From: Arcobacter sp. F155
GTDB lineage: Bacteria > Campylobacterota > Campylobacteria > Campylobacterales > Arcobacteraceae
NCBI RefSeq assembly: GCF_004116455.1
Contig: NZ_PDJU01000001.1
Span: forward strand, 432,378-496,377
DNA length: 64,000 nt
Direction of reading: 5' to 3'
The notes beneath the pieces are model-generated. The model did no database searches. It was not told where the DNA came from and saw only the letters and a program-made list of their open reading frames with translations. Both the position numbers and the translations under genes were made by a program. Every line of letters begins with the position of its first letter. The first letter of the stretch is position 1. Below are positions 34,466 to 43,254 of the stretch, one piece after another.

Positions 34466-36598
34466 ATGTCTGGTTTTGATATATCTAAATATAGAGAGAT
34501 GTTTGTAGAGGAAGCTGAAGAGCTGTTTGAATCTGCAGATAATGTGTTACTTGAAGCAGAGAGTAACGGTACACTTACTGATGACGAAATGGGTCAACTT
34601 TTTAGAGATGTTCATACATTAAAAGGTAGTGGTGCCTCTGTTGAATTAACTCTTTTTGCTGAGTTTACTCATGATGTTGAAAACATGATGGATAAATTAA
34701 GAAACCATGAAATTGAATTCAAACCAGAGATGGCTGGAACATTAATTGATGGTTTAGATGTAATGAGAGAGCTTCTAGATTTAGAAGTTGCAGAAGAGTT
34801 ATCAAGAGAAACTTTTGAAGAGATGACATCTGATTTATTAGTTACTATTAGAGCTTATATAAGTGGAGAAAACCCTGGTTCAGAAGAAGCTACTCCTGTA
34901 GTGGAAGCACCAGTTAGTGAAGCTCCTTCAGCTGTAGCTCCAACTGTTGAAACTACTAGTTCATCAGAAGCAGATAATATTGGTTTTTATGATGAAAATA
35001 TTCAAGAAAGTAAGTTTAATGAAACTTATGGATTCTTTAATGATCAAGAAATTGGAAAAGATAATGCTAATTATGGATTTTTCGATGAAGAGCTAGATAG
35101 ACTTTCTGAAACTACTGCAACACCAGTGATAGAACATGAAGACAATGATGACTTTGGATTCTTTGATGATATGGATGAAATAACATCTGAGTCAAAAATT
35201 GAAGCGAATAACGAAGATCAAAAAGAAGAGATTAAAGCACAAGAAACAAAAACTGTAGAAACTAAAGCAGCTCCTACAGCAGAAGAGAAAAAAGTAGAAA
35301 CTCCTACTCCTTCAGCATCACCTGCTGCAGCTAAGAAAGCTCCAGTTGCAAGAAAAGAGAGAGATACAAGTAAGAAATCTTCAGCATCAAATAACATTAG
35401 AGTAAATCTTGAAAAAATTGATTTACTTATGAATAATGTTGGAGATTTAGTTATTACAAATGCAATGTTAACTCAATTCTCTACAACAATTGAATCAGAT
35501 AAAACTAGAAATGCTGTTTTAGAAAGATTAGAATTGCTAGAAAGACATATTAGGGAGATGCAAGACTCTATTATGAGTATCAGAATGGTACCAATGGATG
35601 CAATCTACTCTAAATTCCCAAAAGTTGTTAGAGATATTTCTAAAAAACTTGGTAAAAAAGTTGAATTTAAACATTATGGTGATGGTGTTGAAATTGATAA
35701 AGCAATGATTGAAGGATTAACAGATCCATTAATGCATATTATTAGAAACTCATTAGACCATGGTTTAGAAACTCCTGATGTAAGAGTTGCAAATGGAAAA
35801 GAAGAAGTAGGAACTATTGCTATTTCTGCTGAGCAAGCAAACGGTCAAATGATTATTACTATTGATGATGATGGTAAAGGTATTGACGGAGAAAAAGTTG
35901 CTCTAAAAGCTCTTGAACAAGGGCAAATTGATGAAAATCAATATAACAATATGAATAACAATGAAAAAGCAATGCTTGTATTTGGTGCAGGTGTTTCAAC
36001 AGCAGATAAAATTACTGATATCTCTGGTAGAGGTGTTGGAATGGATGTTGTTAAAACAAATATTCATAAATTAGGTGGAGCAATTAAGTTAGATACTACT
36101 CCTGGGACTGGTACAACTATTACTATTATGTTACCTCTTACTCTTGCAATTCTAGATGGATTAGATATTGCTGTTGGAGATCAAAAGTATATTTTACCTT
36201 TAAGTTCAATTGTTGAATCACTTCAACCAACATCAGATATGATTAAAAAAATCGGTGATGGTTCACAAGATTTATTAATGCTTAGAGAAGAGTTTATTCC
36301 TGTAGTAAGATTACACCAATTATTTGGTGTTGAACCAACATTTGATAACCTTGAAGATGGTATGTTAATTGTTGTTAAATCAGGTAATCAAAAAGTTGCT
36401 ATATCTATTGACGAGTTCTTAAATCAACATCAAGTTGTTGTTAAACCTTTAGATAAAAACTTTAGAAGTGTAGAAGGAATTGGTGCAGCAACTGTAAGAG
36501 GTGATGGAAGTATTGGTTTAATTCTAGATGTACTTGGAATTATCAATGCACAAATAAAAATAGAAAAAGATCTGACAGCAGCTCAATTCGCGTCATAA
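34466..36598 (+). CDS. cheA: Chemotaxis histidine kinase CheA
   Basis: This is the cytoplasmic chemoreceptor-coupled kinase, 710 residues. The HPt domain carries the phosphorylated His50 in RDVHTLKGSG. A long low-complexity region at about 130-305 replaces a clear P2 domain and holds four GF[FY][DN] motifs at 173, 188, 203 and 230, then a Pro/Ala/Lys-rich linker. The dimerisation helix, HATPase (HIIRNSLDHGLE, GRGVGMDVVK) and CheW-like domain (LPLSSIVESLQ) follow. There is no C-terminal receiver domain. The motif repeats may be docking sites for CheY or CheB. It starts 38 bases after cheY and ends 4 bases before cheR. Confidence 0.96.
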   Translation: MSGFDISKYREMFVEEAEELFESADNVLLEAESNGTLTDDEMGQLFRDVHTLKGSGASVELTLFAEFTHDVENMMDKLRNHEIEFKPEMAGTLIDGLDVMRELLDLEVAEELSRETFEEMTSDLLVTIRAYISGENPGSEEATPVVEAPVSEAPSAVAPTVETTSSSEADNIGFYDENIQESKFNETYGFFNDQEIGKDNANYGFFDEELDRLSETTATPVIEHEDNDDFGFFDDMDEITSESKIEANNEDQKEEIKAQETKTVETKAAPTAEEKKVETPTPSASPAAAKKAPVARKERDTSKKSSASNNIRVNLEKIDLLMNNVGDLVITNAMLTQFSTTIESDKTRNAVLERLELLERHIREMQDSIMSIRMVPMDAIYSKFPKVVRDISKKLGKKVEFKHYGDGVEIDKAMIEGLTDPLMHIIRNSLDHGLETPDVRVANGKEEVGTIAISAEQANGQMIITIDDDGKGIDGEKVALKALEQGQIDENQYNNMNNNEKAMLVFGAGVSTADKITDISGRGVGMDVVKTNIHKLGGAIKLDTTPGTGTTITIMLPLTLAILDGLDIAVGDQKYILPLSSIVESLQPTSDMIKKIGDGSQDLLMLREEFIPVVRLHQLFGVEPTFDNLEDGMLIVVKSGNQKVAISIDEFLNQHQVVVKPLDKNFRSVEGIGAATVRGDGSIGLILDVLGIINAQIKIEKDLTAAQFAS

Positions 36599-36602
36599 GA
36601 AT

Positions 36603-37445
36603 ATGGCTAGTGATAGAGTTTTACACCAAAGGGTGAAAAAAATACTTTATTCTCTTACAGGAATTACTCTTGCTGAGAATAAAGATATTATGATAGCAAA
36701 TAGACTACATAAATTAAAAAGAGATACAAAATATTCAGGTGATATTGATCATCTGTTAGATTCTATAGAAGAAGGTTCTTTTACTATGGAATTTATAAAC
36801 TCTTTTACAACAAATAAAACTCATTTTTTTAGAGAAGAGTTTCATTTTACTGATTTAAGAGATAGAGTACTTCCTTCATTTGCAAATGCAGGAAAAGAGA
36901 TTAAAATGTATTGTTCTGCTTCTTCAACTGGAGAAGAGCCATATTCTATGGCAATGACAGTGCTAGAAACACAAGAGTTATTAGGAAGCAGAATAAATGC
37001 TTCTATCATTGCAACTGATATTGATACAAACGTACTCCAATATGCTGCAAATGGTGTTTATAGATATGCGAAGTCATCAAGAGAGTTTCCAGACTGGATA
37101 AAACCACCAAAGTTCTTTAAAAGAAGAGTAAATAAAACATTAACTAGCGAAGAGATACTAATAAAAGTAAAACCAGAGCTTCAAAAAATGGTAACTTTTC
37201 AAGTTAATAATTTAAATGATAACTCATACCCTTTTCAAAAAGAGTATTTTGACGTGATTTTTTGTAGAAATGTATTGATTTATTTCTCATCAGAAGATCA
37301 AAATAAGATTTTAAAAAGACTGTTTTCTCATTTAAAAATAGGTGGAACATTATATTTAGGGCATTCTGAAAACCCTCATGATTTAATAGATTATGTTGAT
37401 AGAATAGGCCAAAATATTTTTATAAAAACAAAGGAATTTAATTGA
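36603..37445 (+). CDS. cheR: Chemoreceptor glutamate methyltransferase CheR
   Basis: CheR methylates chemoreceptor glutamates with S-adenosylmethionine for adaptation. The 280-residue protein has an N-terminal helical domain, then the methyltransferase core with FINSFTTNKTHFFREEFHF, the AdoMet-binding CSASSTGEEPYSMAMT, IIATDIDTNVL, and IFCRNVLIYFS. It lacks the C-terminal pentapeptide-binding extension in any recognisable form. It follows cheA by 4 bases and overlaps cheD by 4 bases, so the adaptation genes are coupled. Confidence 0.95.
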   Translation: MASDRVLHQRVKKILYSLTGITLAENKDIMIANRLHKLKRDTKYSGDIDHLLDSIEEGSFTMEFINSFTTNKTHFFREEFHFTDLRDRVLPSFANAGKEIKMYCSASSTGEEPYSMAMTVLETQELLGSRINASIIATDIDTNVLQYAANGVYRYAKSSREFPDWIKPPKFFKRRVNKTLTSEEILIKVKPELQKMVTFQVNNLNDNSYPFQKEYFDVIFCRNVLIYFSSEDQNKILKRLFSHLKIGGTLYLGHSENPHDLIDYVDRIGQNIFIKTKEFN

Positions 37446-38119
37446 TTGTTATAGGTCATAAAGATGGAAGTATTGAAAAAGCATCTATCTCAAGATTTAC
37501 ACAAAAGACTAAAGGTTATAATACTCACACTGTAATTGGTGGAGAGTTTGCAGTTGGAAAAGATATTGATAATATTGCATTTAAAACGCTTTTAGGTTCT
37601 TGTGTGGCAATCATGTTCTATGATGAAGTAAAAAAAGTAAAAGGTATGAATCACTTTTTACTTCCTACTACAAATAGTAGTAATGATGATATGAAGTATG
37701 GTCTTTATTCTGTTGAGGCAATGCTAAATGAAATGTATAAACTTGGGTGCGACAAAAGAAATATGACTGCAAAAATTTCTGGTGGTGCAGATATTATGCA
37801 ATTAAATGTATCTGCTGTCTCTATTGGACATAGAAATGTTGAATTTGCTAAGGATTTTTGTAAGTCTGAAGGTTTTAAACTTCTTAGTGAGCATACAAGA
37901 GGTGAACATGGTAGATTAATTCTACTAGCAGATACTTTTCAAACATTTATTAAAGTTACTCAAAAAAGTGAGACTGATAATAAAATTCTTAAAGAAGAAA
38001 AAGCATTACAAACAGAAATTACAAAAGCACCAGTTATCAAAGAGTATGTTGGTGGAGTTGACTTATTTGACGATGACACTAATAAAGCGGAACCAGAAAT
38101 GGAAATTGAACTATTTTAA
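37442..38119 (+). CDS. cheD: Chemoreceptor glutamine deamidase CheD
   Basis: CheD deamidates receptor glutamines and can interact with CheC-type phosphatases. The 225-residue protein has the catalytic Cys in TLLGSCVAIMFYD, the His in GMNHFLLP, and the third catalytic block KISGGADIMQLNVSAVSIG. It has an N-terminal extension of about 25 residues (IVIGHKDGSIEKASI) and an acidic C-terminal tail (GVDLFDDDTNKAEPEMEIE) not seen in minimal CheD. The start is TTG at 37442, overlapping the cheR stop by 4 bases, with AAGGA upstream. No cheC or cheX is in the window. Confidence 0.92.
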   Translation: MIVIGHKDGSIEKASISRFTQKTKGYNTHTVIGGEFAVGKDIDNIAFKTLLGSCVAIMFYDEVKKVKGMNHFLLPTTNSSNDDMKYGLYSVEAMLNEMYKLGCDKRNMTAKISGGADIMQLNVSAVSIGHRNVEFAKDFCKSEGFKLLSEHTRGEHGRLILLADTFQTFIKVTQKSETDNKILKEEKALQTEITKAPVIKEYVGGVDLFDDDTNKAEPEMEIELF

Positions 38120-38141
38120 TAAAAGTGTAGGGTGATATTTA

Positions 38142-39221
38142 ATGTATACAGTCTTAGTGATTGATGATTCTCCTTCAATGAGAAGAATTATTAAAGATAT
38201 GGTTAATAGTATAGAAGATTTTGAAGTTATTGCTGAAGCTTTTGATGCTTACGATGCAAGAGAAAAGATCAAAGAGTACGAACCAGATTTAGTAACTATT
38301 GATATTAATATGCCTAAAATGGACGGTGTTACATTCTTAAGAAACCTTATGAGACTCCACCCTATGCCTGCTGTAGTTATTTCAGGAGAAAGTGTTAGGG
38401 GTAATGATATTTTTGATGATGGTGCAGTAGGGTTTATTCCTAAACCTGAAGCAGGGGAGTCAATGATATCTTTTGGAGAAAGAATAAAAGAAAACCTTCT
38501 TAATCTTACTTTCTTACTAAAAAGATACACTTTAAAAAAGCCAAAAGCAAAGAAACAAGTAAAAACTAAAGCTTCAATGGAAGTAAATAAGAAAAACCAT
38601 CCAGATTTAGTAATACCATTAAGACAAGCCCCATTAATGGGGAAAAAGATTATTGCAATTGGTTCATCTACAGGTGGGGTTGAATCACTATTAAGGGTCT
38701 TCAAAAGTTTAACAAGTAAGCTGCCTCCTATAGTTATTACACAACATATACCTTATGGTTTTTCAAAATCTTTTGCTGATAGATTAAATGATAATTCTTC
38801 TTTAACTGTACATCAAGCAGAAACAGGAATGACTTTAGAGAATGGACATGCTTATTTAGCTCCTGGTAATATGCATTTAACTATTGAAAGAACAGCTGGT
38901 GGCAATTATCAAATCAGATTATTAGATGAAATGAAAGTAAGTCATCACAAACCAAGTGTTGATGTGATGTTTAGATCAGTTAATAATACAGTTGGTGGAG
39001 CTGCAATGGCAGTTATGATGACTGGTATGGGTGATGATGGGACTATTGCTATGAAAGAACTTCATGATAATGGAGCATATACAGTTGCTCAAAATGAAGA
39101 GAGTTGTGTAGTATTTGGTATGCCTGCAAAAGCAATTCAAGCAGGAGCAGTAAAAGATATTGTTCATTTAGATGAAATAGCTGAATATATAATAGATTTT
39201 GCTAAGAACAAAAGAAGATAA
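38142..39221 (+). CDS. cheB: Chemotaxis methylesterase CheB
   Basis: CheB demethylates receptors under control of its own receiver domain. The N-terminal receiver (VIDDSPSMRRII, phospho-Asp in VTIDINMPKMDG, Lys in GFIPKPEAG) spans about residues 1-125. A Lys-rich linker follows (KKPKAKKQVKTKA). The esterase domain has the catalytic Ser in IGSSTGGVESL, His in QHIPYGFSKSF and Asp in TGMGDDG. The 359-residue length is standard. It is the last gene of the unit, with a 102-base gap containing the dif-like site before xerH. Confidence 0.96.
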   Translation: MYTVLVIDDSPSMRRIIKDMVNSIEDFEVIAEAFDAYDAREKIKEYEPDLVTIDINMPKMDGVTFLRNLMRLHPMPAVVISGESVRGNDIFDDGAVGFIPKPEAGESMISFGERIKENLLNLTFLLKRYTLKKPKAKKQVKTKASMEVNKKNHPDLVIPLRQAPLMGKKIIAIGSSTGGVESLLRVFKSLTSKLPPIVITQHIPYGFSKSFADRLNDNSSLTVHQAETGMTLENGHAYLAPGNMHLTIERTAGGNYQIRLLDEMKVSHHKPSVDVMFRSVNNTVGGAAMAVMMTGMGDDGTIAMKELHDNGAYTVAQNEESCVVFGMPAKAIQAGAVKDIVHLDEIAEYIIDFAKNKRR

Positions 39222-39245
39222 GAGTGCTTCTTTTGTGTATATAAA

Positions 39246-39273
39246 AAGTTTGAAAATTATAGTTTTCAATACT
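39246..39273. other. dif: Candidate dif (difH) recombination site
   Basis: Two 11-bp arms, AAGTTTGAAAA (39246-39256) and TTTTCAATACT (39263-39273), flank a 6-bp spacer TTATAG. The inner 7 bp on each side are a perfect inverted repeat (TTGAAAA and TTTTCAA). The 11-6-11 layout is that of dif sites, and it lies 50 bases upstream of xerH, where an epsilon-type dif would be expected. Its function as the chromosome dimer site is inferred. FtsK is encoded in this window too. Confidence 0.6.
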
Positions 39274-39294
39274 AATTAATATATATTTTGCTAT

Positions 39295-39300
39295 TATACT
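39295..39300 (+). promoter_or_regulatory. Putative -10 element for xerH
   Basis: TATACT in TTTGCTATTATACT lies 23 bases before the xerH ATG and just downstream of the dif-like palindrome, so XerH binding at dif could affect its own transcription. Confidence 0.45.
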
Positions 39301-39323
39301 ACTAATAAGTATAAAGGCACTAC

Positions 39324-40379
39324 ATGAGATACGAACTTGATTTTGAAAACAGTTTTAACAAAACCTACTGTTTTTGGCTCTCTTTATTTATAAGAAATAA
39401 ACTAACAACACTTTCTAATACACAAGTTAATGATAAAGAAAGATTTGCAAATATATTGCAAGTTTTAATTCGTGGAAATAAAACAATTGAAGAATTAAGA
39501 GATTTAGTTAAACAAGCAAGAAATATTGGTTTAACAGGAATAAATACATATTTTAACCCCCTTGCAAAACTATATGAGTTTTTACAGACATTTGGACCAG
39601 CATCTATGAAAGAGATTGATGAAGAGTTGCTTATTGATTTTTTAGCTTCATATACAAGTGGTTTATCTGATGCAAGTAAGAAAAATCATAGAATTGCCCT
39701 ACTTAACTTCTTTTCTTATATAGACAAACAAAATGAAAATGACGATGGAAGCTCATATCAATTTAAAATTGAATTAAAAAACTGGGCAGGACTTGGTGGT
39801 AAATCTGGAACTAAATTGCCTGCTCATATGAATAAGGATGAAATTGATAGATTTTTAAAAGCAATTGATGAGTATGAGTTTTCAGCAGATACTATTTATA
39901 GAAACAGAGTTATTCTAAAAATGATAATATATACAGGAGTTAGGGTTTCTGAAATGTTAAACTTACGATTAAGAGATTTATACAAAGAGGATGATGTTTA
40001 TGTATTACAAGTTCGAGGAAAAGGAAATAAACCTCGTATTGCTATGATTAAAACAAAAATTATTGAAAATGATTTACAAAACTGGCTAAATCAAAGGGTT
40101 TGTGATGAAGACTATGTTGTTTGTAATAAAAAAGGAAATAGGCTAACACAAGCTTATGTTAGTAGAATTGTTGAAAATATATTAACTTTAGCAGGTATTA
40201 GAAAAGAGAAAAACGGTGCACATATGTTAAGACACTCTTTTGCAACCCTACTTTACCAAAAACATCATGATCTTATCTTGGTTCAAGAAGCTTTAGGTCA
40301 TGCAGATATAAATACTTCTAGAATATATACACACTTTGATAAAGAGAGATTAAAAGCTACTACTAACCTTATGGATTAG
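39324..40379 (+). CDS. xerH: Tyrosine recombinase XerH
   Basis: This is a single Xer recombinase that resolves chromosome dimers at dif. The 351-residue protein has an N-terminal core-binding domain and a catalytic domain with Arg207 (TGVRVSEML), His300 and Arg303 (HMLRHSF), the LGHADIN His, and the nucleophile Tyr335 (RIYTHFDKE). Tyrosine-recombinase length is normal. It is monocistronic, with a TATACT 23 bases upstream and a dif-like palindrome 50 bases upstream. XerC/XerD designations do not apply if it is alone, but the rest of the genome is unseen. The stop lies in a hairpin shared with the opposing gene. Confidence 0.9.
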   Translation: MRYELDFENSFNKTYCFWLSLFIRNKLTTLSNTQVNDKERFANILQVLIRGNKTIEELRDLVKQARNIGLTGINTYFNPLAKLYEFLQTFGPASMKEIDEELLIDFLASYTSGLSDASKKNHRIALLNFFSYIDKQNENDDGSSYQFKIELKNWAGLGGKSGTKLPAHMNKDEIDRFLKAIDEYEFSADTIYRNRVILKMIIYTGVRVSEMLNLRLRDLYKEDDVYVLQVRGKGNKPRIAMIKTKIIENDLQNWLNQRVCDEDYVVCNKKGNRLTQAYVSRIVENILTLAGIRKEKNGAHMLRHSFATLLYQKHHDLILVQEALGHADINTSRIYTHFDKERLKATTNLMD

Positions 40380-40387
40380 TTAGTAGT
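40359..40387. terminator. Hairpin at the xerH / opposing small gene junction
   Basis: ACTACTAAC (40359-40367) and GTTAGTAGT (40379-40387) form a perfect 9-bp stem around an 11-base loop that holds most of the xerH stop (40377-40379). The minus-strand gene stops at 40393, so both transcripts would end here. The plus strand is followed by TGTGTTT, so T-rich support is weak. Confidence 0.5.
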
Positions 40388-40392
40388 TGTGT

Positions 40393-40674
40393 TTACCATA
40401 AAGAACCTGTTTCAAGCTCTAAAGAAGTATTTGATTCTTCTATTTCCAAGTAAACTTCTTCATCATAGTCTAAATATAAAGAAAAGTCTCCAGTTGTTAT
40501 GCTATCTTGAATACTTCTTTTATTTAAATAGCTATCATCCATTCCATTTGAAAGATCTGATAAATAGTAATCTACCATTGAAGGAGCCATACTATTTATT
40601 GCAGAGTCTAAGCTTTGAAAGGAATCAACCCCAAATGTAGAGAATAGAGAATCTTTATTTAATAGAAGTATCAT
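40393..40674 (-). CDS. Small acidic protein of unknown function (93 aa)
   Basis: This is a 93-residue acidic protein, not recognised. It begins MILLLNKDSLFSTFG and ends in a strongly acidic, Leu/Tyr-rich stretch (LYLDYDEEVYLEIEESN, then LELETGSLW). It lies 9 bases after the coiled-coil gene on the same strand, with only a purine-rich upstream region (AAAGAAAA) as ribosome site. A plus-strand ORF of 83 residues covers the same bases. I prefer the minus frame because it forms a unit with its upstream neighbour and stops just beyond a shared hairpin. Its reality is moderately supported. Confidence 0.55.
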   Translation of the reverse strand: MILLLNKDSLFSTFGVDSFQSLDSAINSMAPSMVDYYLSDLSNGMDDSYLNKRSIQDSITTGDFSLYLDYDEEVYLEIEESNTSLELETGSLW

Positions 40675-40683
40675 TTTTCTTTT

Positions 40684-41205
40684 TTAGTTATTAAACCCAT
40701 TTAGTAATGATGCCATTCTATTTAAATCGATTTTCTCTGATGAAGAGCCATTATTAGAAGAAGACTCTTTATTATCATCTTTTTCATCATTTTCTGAAGA
40801 GTTAGTAGTATTTATTGCTGGAGAATCAGTTTTTTTATCTACTATTACTTCTTGTATTGTTTCTCTAACTTTAGAAGTGTCTTCATCATAGTTATGTTTT
40901 TCTGGATGTGCTTTTTTACTTAGAAGACCTTCAATTTTACTTAACATAGAGTTAATATTTGAAGAGTCCTTCTCACTACTATCTTGTAAGTTGTTTAAGT
41001 TATCTTCTAAGTTTCTAGTCTCAGCTTCTAAAGCTGAGATCTTATCTTTAAGTTTATTATTTTCGCTGTTTAGTTTTTCGTTTTCATTTTCTAGTGTATT
41101 ATGTTCATCTTGTAGCTGATCATAAGAGTTTTGTAATTGTTCATATGCAACTATTAGTTTCTCTAAAGCTTCATTAAGTTTTGCGATTGTTTCTGCGTTT
41201 GTCAT
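40684..41205 (-). CDS. Coiled-coil protein of unknown function (173 aa)
   Basis: The first two-thirds of this 173-residue protein form a near-continuous heptad coiled coil rich in Leu, Glu, Asn and Gln (about residues 5-85), followed by a Ser/Asn/Asp-rich low-complexity stretch and a short C-terminal amphipathic segment IDLNRMASLLNGF. There is no signal or membrane segment. AAGGG lies 7-8 bases before the ATG; a minus-strand TAATAAT followed by ATCG lies in the upstream gap. It may act as a scaffold or filament partner. A conserved C-terminal motif and the acidic downstream partner hint at a protein complex, but no function is claimed. Confidence 0.78.
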   Translation of the reverse strand: MTNAETIAKLNEALEKLIVAYEQLQNSYDQLQDEHNTLENENEKLNSENNKLKDKISALEAETRNLEDNLNNLQDSSEKDSSNINSMLSKIEGLLSKKAHPEKHNYDEDTSKVRETIQEVIVDKKTDSPAINTTNSSENDEKDDNKESSSNNGSSSEKIDLNRMASLLNGFNN

Positions 41206-41260
41206 TTAAATAACCCTTATAAAATTCTATTATTAATTAAAAACGATATTATTACAAAAA

Positions 41261-43231
41261 CTAGCTAATAATTCCATCAATTTTTAATAAAGAATCAACA
41301 CTTGGCTCTCTTTGTGCAAATTCATAGAATAATTTGTCCATATCTTGTGAACCACCCTTCTCTAAAATAGCTTTTTTGTACTTCATCGCTAATTCTTTGT
41401 TAAATACTTTTCCTGAATCAATAAACATATAAAATGCATCTGCACTTAATACTTCTGCCCATTTGTAAGAGTAATATCCTGCTGCATATCCTCCTGCAAA
41501 GATATGTGCAAATCCATTTTGGAACTTATTGTACTTTGGTGGCTTTATTACGGCATAGTTCTCTCTTATGTTATCCAATAAACCCTGTATTTCACTTTCC
41601 GTTTTGTATAGCTTTTGATGTAATTTAAAATCAAACAGTGCAAACTCAATTTGCCTTAACATTGCAAGTGCAGATTGAAAGTTTCTTGCCTCAATTAATT
41701 TATCAATTGCTTCATCATCTAATACTTCACCTGTTTGATAATGTTTAGCAAACATTTTTAATACTTCTTTATCATATGAGAAGTATTCAAGGAATTGTGA
41801 TGGGAACTCAACAACATCCCAAGCAACCCCTGCAATTCCACTTACAAAGGCTTCAGGCACTTTACTAAATAGATGATGTAATGCATGACCCATTTCATGG
41901 AATAGTGTTACTACATCAGAGTGTCTTAATAATGAAGGAACACCCTCTTTTGATTGTGGGAAATTACATACTATATATGCTGTAGGAAGTTTCTTGTTTC
42001 CATCCATATCTACATAGTGTGAGTGCCAATTGTTCATCCAAGCACCACCTCTTTTCTCTTTTTTAGCTTCTAAATCAATATATATTCTTGCAAAGACTTT
42101 TGAGTTTTCTTTTATATTACAAACTAATACATCTTTATCCCAAGCTTTTGCATCTTTTACTTCTTCAAATTCTACATTAAAGATTTTATTTAAAAAGCTA
42201 AAGAAGCCATTTAATACAGAGTTTTTCTCAAAATAAGGTCTATAATACTCTTCATCAATATCATATTTTTCTTCTTTTAACTTCTCGCTGTAATAAGCTA
42301 AATCAAAACTTTTTATATCAGAAATTCCATCTTTTGAAGCATATACTTTTAATTCTTCTATCTCTTCTAATGCTCTATCTTTACCTTTTTTTGCAAGCTC
42401 TTCTAAGAAACTAATTACCTCTTCTTCTTTTTTGGCCATTTTAGTTGAAAGAGAGTATGAAGCATAGTTTTCAAAACCTAAAATTTTTACTTTTTCATCT
42501 TTTAAAGAAAGGATTTCTTCAATTATTTTTCCATTCTCAGGTGCTCTTGTCGAGTATGCTTTATATATTTCTTCTCTTCTTTCTCTATTACTTCCATAAG
42601 TAATATAAGCTAAATAAGATGGCATTTGAAGAGTAAACTTATATTTAGTTTTTCCATCCTCTTCAAACTTTGCAAACTCTAAATCTGAAGCAGGAATCTC
42701 TTTTACATCTTCATAGTCTTCACAAATCATTTCATAAGCATTTGTTGCATTTATAAGATTTTGTGAGAACTTGTGAGACAATTCACTTAGTCTTAAATTT
42801 ATCTCTTTTAGTCTATCTTTAATTTCGTTATTTAAATGACAACCACTTAATTCAAAATCTCTAATCTCATTTTCAAGTACTTTTTTTTGTATATCATTTA
42901 AACTTGTATAACTATTATCTTGTATATCTTTTAAAGATCTATAAATATTATCATTTTGAGATATCTCAGTTTCATAGTTTGAGATTAAAGGAAGGCACTC
43001 TTCGTAAACTTTTTGCGTTATTTCTGAATTTTTAACTGAATCTATATGAAAGATAGGTGTAACAAAATCACTTAACCTCTCCCCTACTTCTTCATATGGT
43101 TTTACAAAATTTTCATAACTTTTATTTTCAATTTTTAATATCTCTTCAATTTTCTTTTTACTATCTTCTAAAATCTCTTCTAATCTATTTTTACTATTTT
43201 CTAAATCTGTTAAATCAAACTCTTTAAACAT
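41261..43231 (-). CDS. prlC: M3 family oligopeptidase (oligopeptidase A-like)
   Basis: This is a cytoplasmic zinc metallopeptidase of the M3/thimet family that degrades oligopeptides, including signal-peptide fragments. The 656-residue length matches. The zinc motif is HEMGH in TLFHEMGHALHHLF, followed by the third ligand Glu in SQFLEYF, and the C-terminal FAGGYAAGYYSYKWAE block near the end is typical of the family. AAAGGAG lies 7 bases before the ATG. It is co-directional with prmC and hemW upstream, 23 bases after prmC. Confidence 0.93.
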   Translation of the reverse strand: MFKEFDLTDLENSKNRLEEILEDSKKKIEEILKIENKSYENFVKPYEEVGERLSDFVTPIFHIDSVKNSEITQKVYEECLPLISNYETEISQNDNIYRSLKDIQDNSYTSLNDIQKKVLENEIRDFELSGCHLNNEIKDRLKEINLRLSELSHKFSQNLINATNAYEMICEDYEDVKEIPASDLEFAKFEEDGKTKYKFTLQMPSYLAYITYGSNRERREEIYKAYSTRAPENGKIIEEILSLKDEKVKILGFENYASYSLSTKMAKKEEEVISFLEELAKKGKDRALEEIEELKVYASKDGISDIKSFDLAYYSEKLKEEKYDIDEEYYRPYFEKNSVLNGFFSFLNKIFNVEFEEVKDAKAWDKDVLVCNIKENSKVFARIYIDLEAKKEKRGGAWMNNWHSHYVDMDGNKKLPTAYIVCNFPQSKEGVPSLLRHSDVVTLFHEMGHALHHLFSKVPEAFVSGIAGVAWDVVEFPSQFLEYFSYDKEVLKMFAKHYQTGEVLDDEAIDKLIEARNFQSALAMLRQIEFALFDFKLHQKLYKTESEIQGLLDNIRENYAVIKPPKYNKFQNGFAHIFAGGYAAGYYSYKWAEVLSADAFYMFIDSGKVFNKELAMKYKKAILEKGGSQDMDKLFYEFAQREPSVDSLLKIDGIIS

Positions 43232-43254
43232 TTGTTCTCCTTTTAATTTTATAT

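Noticed and set aside
40389..40640. Plus-strand ORF of 83 residues after xerH
   Set aside because: It overlaps a better supported minus-strand gene that follows the coiled-coil gene by 9 bases; the plus frame has no ribosome site and an unlikely Phe/Leu/Tyr-rich composition.
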